Origin: Streptomyces sp. GSL17-111
GTDB lineage: Bacteria; Actinomycetota; Actinomycetes; Streptomycetales; Streptomycetaceae
DNA: 64,000 bases
Assembly: GCF_037911585.1 (NCBI RefSeq)
Contig: NZ_JBAJNS010000001.1
Span: 5,367,001 to 5,431,000 of the forward strand
Direction: 5' to 3'
Both the position numbers and the translations under genes were made by a program. The notes below the pieces were generated by a model, which made no database searches, was not told where the DNA came from, and saw only the letters and a list, made by a program, of their open reading frames with translations. This document shows, one piece after another, positions 59,714-64,000 of the stretch. Position 1 is the first letter of the stretch. Every line of letters starts with the position of its first letter.

Positions 59714-62700
59714 ATGTCCTCGTCGTCCGCAGCGTCCGCATCACGGACCGGGCCCGCCGCCGCAGACCTCACCCACGCCGAGCGGGTGGCCGCCCTGCGG
59801 GAGGCGCTCGCCTCCCGCGTCGTCGTCGCCGACGGCGCGATGGGCACGATGCTCCAGGCCCAGGACCCGACGATGGAGGACTTCCAGCAGCTCGAGGGCT
59901 GCAACGAGGTCCTCAACATCACCCGCCCCGACATCGTGCGCTCGGTGCACGAGGAGTACTTCGCCGTCGGCGTGGACTGCGTGGAGACGAACACCTTCGG
60001 CGCCAACCACGCGGCGCTCGCCGAGTACGAGATCACCGAACGGAACTTCGAGCTCTCCGAGTCCGGCGCCCGGCTGGCCCGCGAGGTCGCGGACGAGTTC
60101 ACCGGGCGGGACGGCCGGGTGCGCTGGGTGCTGGGTTCGATGGGCCCGGGCACCAAGCTGCCGACGCTCGGTCACGCGCCGTACGCCGTGCTGCGCGACG
60201 CCTACCAGGTCAACGCCGAGGGCATGATCGCCGGCGGGGCGGACGCCCTGCTGGTGGAGACCACGCAGGACCTCCTCCAGACCAAGGCCGCCGTCGTCGG
60301 GGCCCGCCGCGCGCTCGCGTCCACCGGCATGAACCTGCCGGTGATCTGCTCGGTGACCGTCGAGACCACCGGCACCATGCTGCTCGGCTCGGAGATCGGC
60401 GCGGCGCTGACCGCGCTGGAGCCGCTGGGCATCGACATGATCGGCATGAACTGCGCCACGGGCCCGGCCGAGATGAGCGAGCACCTGCGCTACCTGGCCC
60501 GCCACTCCCGCGTCCCGCTGGCCTGCATGCCCAACGCGGGGCTGCCCGTCCTGGGCAAGGACGGCGCCCACTACCCCCTCACCGCCGAGGAGCTCGCCGA
60601 CGCCCAGGAGGGCTTCGTCTCCGAGTTCGGCCTCTCCCTGGTGGGCGGCTGCTGCGGTACGACGCCCGAGCACCTGCGGCAGGTCGTGGAGCGCGTGCGG
60701 GGACGGGCCCCGGCCGAGCGCTCCCCGCACCCCGAGCCCGGTGCCGCCTCGCTGTACCAGACGGTGCCGTTCCGGCAGGACACGGCGTACCTGGCCATCG
60801 GCGAGCGCACCAACGCCAACGGGTCGAAGAAGTTCCGCGAGGCCATGCTGGACGGCCGCTGGGACGACTGCGTGGAGATGGCCCGCGAGCAGATCCGTGA
60901 GGGCGCGCACATGCTCGACCTGTGCGTGGACTACGTCGGCCGGGACGGCGTCGCGGACATGGCCGAGCTGGCCGGACGCTTCGCCACCTCCTCGACGCTC
61001 CCGATCGTGCTGGACTCCACCGAGGTGGACGTCCTGCGGGCGGGGCTGGAGAAGCTCGGCGGCCGGGCCGTCATCAACTCGGTGAACTACGAGGACGGCG
61101 ACGGACCCGAGAGCCGGTTCGCCAAGGTCGCCGCCCTCGCCCAGGAGCACGGCGCGGCACTGATCGCGCTGACGATCGACGAGGAGGGCCAGGCGCGCAC
61201 CGCCGAGCACAAGGTCGCCGTCGCCGAGCGGATCATCGCCGACCTCACCGGCACCTGGGGCGTGCACGAGTCCGACATCCTCATCGACACCCTCACCTTC
61301 ACGATCTGCACCGGCCAGGAGGAGTCCCGCAAGGACGGGATCAACACCATCGAGGCCATCCGGGAGCTGAAGCGGCGCCACCCCCAGGTGCAGACCACCC
61401 TCGGGCTGTCCAACATCTCCTTCGGCCTCAACCCGGCGGCGCGCATCCTGCTCAACTCCGTCTTCCTCGACGAGTGCGTGAAGGCCGGTCTGGACTCGGC
61501 GATCGTGCACGCCTCCAAGATCCTGCCGATCGCCCGCTTCGACGAGGAGCAGGTCACCACCGCGCTGGACCTGATCCACGACCGGCGCGCCGAGGGCTAC
61601 GACCCGCTGCAGAAGCTGATGCAGCTGTTCGAGGGCGCCACCACGAAGTCGCTCAAGGCGGGCAAGGCGGAGGAGCTGGCGGCGCTCCCGCTGGACGAGC
61701 GGCTGCAGCGGCGCGTCATCGACGGCGAGCGCAACGGTCTGGAGGCGGACCTGGACGCCGCCCTCGCCGAGCGTCCGGCGCTGGAGATCGTCAACGAGAC
61801 GCTGCTCGCCGGCATGAAGGTCGTCGGTGAGCTGTTCGGCAGCGGTCAGATGCAGCTGCCGTTCGTCCTCCAGTCCGCCGAGGTGATGAAGACGGCCGTC
61901 GCCCACCTCGAACCGCACATGGAGAAGACCGACGAGGCCGGGAAGGGCACCATCGTCCTGGCCACGGTCCGCGGCGACGTGCACGACATCGGCAAGAACC
62001 TGGTGGACATCATCCTGTCCAACAACGGCTACAACGTCGTGAACCTCGGCATCAAGCAGCCGGTCTCCGCGATCCTGGACGCCGCCGCCGAGCACAAGGC
62101 GGACGTCATCGGTATGTCCGGACTGCTGGTGAAGTCCACCGTGATCATGAAGGAGAACCTGGAGGAGCTCAACCAGCGCAGGCTCGCCGCCGACTACCCG
62201 GTCATCCTCGGCGGTGCGGCCCTCACCCGCGCCTACGTCGAGCAGGACCTGCACGAGGTCTACGAGGGCGAGGTCCGCTACGCCCGCGACGCCTTCGAGG
62301 GCCTGCGTCTGATGGACGCCCTCATCGCCGTCAAGCGCGGCGTGCCCGGCGCGACGCTGCCGGAGCTCAAGCAGCGCCGCGTCGCCAAGCGCGAGGGCGG
62401 CCTGCCCGAGCCGGCCGCCCTGGACGACACCACCCGTTCGGACGTCGCCACCGACAACCCGGTCCCCGCCGCGCCCTTCGCCGGCACCCGGATCGTCAAG
62501 GGCATCCAGCTCGCCGAGTACGCCTCCTGGCTGGACGAGGGGGCGCTGTTCAAGGGGCAGTGGGGGCTCAAGCAGGCCCGCACCGGGGAGGGTCCGACCT
62601 ACGAGGAGCTGGTGGAGAGCGAGGGACGGCCCCGCCTGCGCGGCTGGCTGGACCGCCTGCAGACGGACAACCTCCTGGAGGCGGCCGTCGTCTACGGCTA

Positions 62701-63256
62701 CTTCCCGTGCCACTCCGAGGGCAACGACCTGGTGATCCTCGGCGAGGACGGCGCCGAGCGCACCCGTTTCACCTTCCCGCGCCAGCGCCGGGGACGGCGG
62801 CTGTGCCTGGCGGACTTCTTCCGGCCGAAGGAGACCGGGGAGACCGACGTCGTCGGCCTGCAGGTCGTCACGGTCGGCTCGCGCATCGGTGAGGCCACCG
62901 CCGACCTCTTCGCCGCCGACTCCTACCGCGACTACCTGGAGCTGCACGGGCTGTCCGTCCAGCTCGCCGAGGCGCTCGCGGAGTACTGGCACGCCCGGGT
63001 CCGCGCCGAACTGGGCTTCGCCGGGGAGGACCCGCAGGACGTGGAGGACATGTTCGCCCTCAAGTACCGGGGCGCCCGCTTCTCGCTCGGCTACGGCGCC
63101 TGCCCCGACCTGGAGGACCGCGCCAAGATCGCCGACCTGCTCCAGCCGGAGCGCATCGGGGTGAAGCTGTCGGAGGAGTTCCAGCTCCACCCCGAGCAGT
63201 CCACCGACGCGATCGTCATCCACCACCCCGAGGCGAAGTACTTCAACGCGCGCTGA
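59714..63256 (+). CDS. metH: cobalamin-dependent methionine synthase
   Basis: Four-domain enzyme of 1180 aa that moves a methyl group from methyltetrahydrofolate to homocysteine via cobalamin. The homocysteine domain (about 25-330) starts VVVADGAMGTMLQ and has zinc cysteines in MNCATGP and GGCCGTTPEHL. The pterin domain starts YLAIGERTNANGSKKF (near 361). The cobalamin domain contains GDVHDIGKNLV with the lower-ligand His (near 757). The activation domain (890-1180) ends YFNAR. ATG 59714 follows AGGGAG. Its leader has TACCCT (59644) as a possible -10 and a 7-bp hairpin (59657-59678). No cobalamin riboswitch is seen. Confidence 0.97.
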   Translation: MSSSSAASASRTGPAAADLTHAERVAALREALASRVVVADGAMGTMLQAQDPTMEDFQQLEGCNEVLNITRPDIVRSVHEEYFAVGVDCVETNTFGANHAALAEYEITERNFELSESGARLAREVADEFTGRDGRVRWVLGSMGPGTKLPTLGHAPYAVLRDAYQVNAEGMIAGGADALLVETTQDLLQTKAAVVGARRALASTGMNLPVICSVTVETTGTMLLGSEIGAALTALEPLGIDMIGMNCATGPAEMSEHLRYLARHSRVPLACMPNAGLPVLGKDGAHYPLTAEELADAQEGFVSEFGLSLVGGCCGTTPEHLRQVVERVRGRAPAERSPHPEPGAASLYQTVPFRQDTAYLAIGERTNANGSKKFREAMLDGRWDDCVEMAREQIREGAHMLDLCVDYVGRDGVADMAELAGRFATSSTLPIVLDSTEVDVLRAGLEKLGGRAVINSVNYEDGDGPESRFAKVAALAQEHGAALIALTIDEEGQARTAEHKVAVAERIIADLTGTWGVHESDILIDTLTFTICTGQEESRKDGINTIEAIRELKRRHPQVQTTLGLSNISFGLNPAARILLNSVFLDECVKAGLDSAIVHASKILPIARFDEEQVTTALDLIHDRRAEGYDPLQKLMQLFEGATTKSLKAGKAEELAALPLDERLQRRVIDGERNGLEADLDAALAERPALEIVNETLLAGMKVVGELFGSGQMQLPFVLQSAEVMKTAVAHLEPHMEKTDEAGKGTIVLATVRGDVHDIGKNLVDIILSNNGYNVVNLGIKQPVSAILDAAAEHKADVIGMSGLLVKSTVIMKENLEELNQRRLAADYPVILGGAALTRAYVEQDLHEVYEGEVRYARDAFEGLRLMDALIAVKRGVPGATLPELKQRRVAKREGGLPEPAALDDTTRSDVATDNPVPAAPFAGTRIVKGIQLAEYASWLDEGALFKGQWGLKQARTGEGPTYEELVESEGRPRLRGWLDRLQTDNLLEAAVVYGYFPCHSEGNDLVILGEDGAERTRFTFPRQRRGRRLCLADFFRPKETGETDVVGLQVVTVGSRIGEATADLFAADSYRDYLELHGLSVQLAEALAEYWHARVRAELGFAGEDPQDVEDMFALKYRGARFSLGYGACPDLEDRAKIADLLQPERIGVKLSEEFQLHPEQSTDAIVIHHPEAKYFNAR

Positions 63257-63298
63257 GAGATCGTCCGGAGATCGTCGTACACTGATCGATCCGGTACC

Positions 63299-63339
63299 GG
63301 CCGGTTGTCCGTCCCCGCCACGGGGGCGGACGACCGGCC
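63299..63339. terminator. long hairpin after metH
   Basis: 19-bp stem with two G-T pairs and a 3-base loop, 42 bases after the metH stop and 24 bases before the HAD gene start. It probably ends metH transcription. Confidence 0.65.
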
Positions 63340-63363
63340 TTCGTGTCCCACGGAGGTTCGCGG

Positions 63364-64000
63364 ATGACCAGCTCGATCCCCGCCGTCGCCACCCGTCCGG
63401 CCGAGGGCTCGGCCCTGCAGGCCGTGCTCCTCGACATGGACGGCACCCTCGTCGAGACCGAGGACCTGTGGTGGGAGGCGGAGGTCGAGGTCTTCGCCGA
63501 GCTGGGGCACACCCTGGCCGAGGAGCACCGCGCGGTCGTCATCGGCGGTCCGATGACGCGCAGCGCCGCCTACCTGATCAAGGTCACCGGCGCGCGCATC
63601 GGCGTGCCCGAGGTGTCCCGGCGGCTCAACGCCACGTTCGCGAAGAAGATCGACGGCGAGGTGCCCCTGACGCCGGGAGCGCGCAGACTGCTCACCGAGC
63701 TGGCCGCGCACGGTGTCCCCGCCGCCCTGGTCTCCGCCACGCACCGGCGGATCATGGACAGCGTGCTGCGCTCCCTGGGCCGGGAGAACTTCGCGGTGAC
63801 GATCGCGGGGGACGAGGTCGAGCGCACCAAGCCGCACCCCGAGCCCTACCTCACGGCCGCCCGGCGCCTCGGCGCCGAGCCGCACCGCTGCGTCGTCGTG
63901 GAGGACACCGTCACCGGGGTGACGTCCGCCGAGACGGCCGGGTGCCCGGTGGTGGTCGTCCCGTCCCTCTCCGAGATCCCGCCGGCCGCCGGCCGGACGA
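63364..64000 (+). CDS. HAD-superfamily phosphatase (cut by window end)
   Basis: About 212 residues are visible. The catalytic motif LLDMDGTLVETEDLWWEAE is at residues 22-40, with SATHRRIMDSVL for motif II, KPHPEPYLTAARRLG for motif III and VVEDTVTGVTSAETAGC for motif IV. This is a beta-phosphoglucomutase/phosphatase-like HAD protein; substrate unknown. GGAGG precedes the ATG. The C terminus is outside the window. Confidence 0.92.
   Translation, partial: MTSSIPAVATRPAEGSALQAVLLDMDGTLVETEDLWWEAEVEVFAELGHTLAEEHRAVVIGGPMTRSAAYLIKVTGARIGVPEVSRRLNATFAKKIDGEVPLTPGARRLLTELAAHGVPAALVSATHRRIMDSVLRSLGRENFAVTIAGDEVERTKPHPEPYLTAARRLGAEPHRCVVVEDTVTGVTSAETAGCPVVVVPSLSEIPPAAGRT

Noticed and set aside
59741-63226. 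Long open frame on the minus strand opposite metH (1161 codons)
   Set aside because: Shadow of the GC-rich metH gene; composition is Val/Gly/Leu/Asp/Gln-rich without domains, and the plus strand has full methionine synthase motifs.

Overview
The window is high-GC chromosomal DNA from a Streptomyces species. The evidence is the chaplin genes with sigma-BldN-type promoters, the mycothiol gene mshC, GTG/TTG starts with ATGA/GTGA overlaps, many apparently leaderless genes, and a single bldA-type TTA codon. Several landmarks (hmgA, chpH-chpC, mshC, parJ, gylR-glpF-glpK-glpD, metH) occur in the same order, from memory, as in the S. coelicolor core chromosome. No database was searched.

Region 1 (1-22194) is catabolism and housekeeping. 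A GntR regulator follows hmgA. Next come an aldehyde/alcohol dehydrogenase pair, three TetR-type regulators with acyl-CoA dehydrogenase, MaoC hydratase and SDR neighbours, and a PAP2-diacylglycerol kinase fusion. A DUF202-DUF202-gluconokinase operon, an FAD dehydrogenase, and a permease-copper amine oxidase pair follow. Two divergent NHEJ-type genes (ATP-dependent ligase and LigD-like polymerase) close the region. Many promoters contain clean inverted repeats that look like the operators of the adjacent regulators.

Region 2 (22320-35350) is accessory cell-surface biology. A short chaplin is divergent from an eight-gene polysaccharide cluster with a priming sugar-phosphate transferase, two GT4 glycosyltransferases, Wzy-like polymerase, MurJ/Wzx-like flippase, deacetylase, Wzz-like protein and a CelD/FemAB-type GNAT. 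The cluster meets a convergent secreted GH26-like hydrolase and a GGDEF-like protein. The GGDEF-like gene has an abnormal signature and the only in-frame TTA codon I found in the window.

Region 3 (35516-39566) is a compact four-gene unit: an EspR-like XRE regulator, an ImmA/IrrE metalloprotease-like protein, a MAB_1171c-like membrane protein and an FAD oxidoreductase. Its promoter carries two copies of a 15-bp operator forming a perfect inverted repeat. This is the best candidate for an undescribed system. A tRNA-Leu(GAG) follows.

Region 4 (40004-53198) holds an M20 peptidase, chpH and a cell-wall-anchored two-domain chaplin with a His/Gly-rich linker. A RecD2-like protein that has lost its Walker motifs, an AKR, and an F420/LLM oxidoreductase follow. 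The mshC neighbourhood (phosphomutase, DUF3090, SCO1664 family, mshC, parJ) completes it.

Region 5 (53311-64000) holds a GH18-like membrane protein, the glycerol regulon (gylR, glpF, glpK, glpD) with identical GylR-type operators before gylR and glpF, metH, and the start of a HAD phosphatase.
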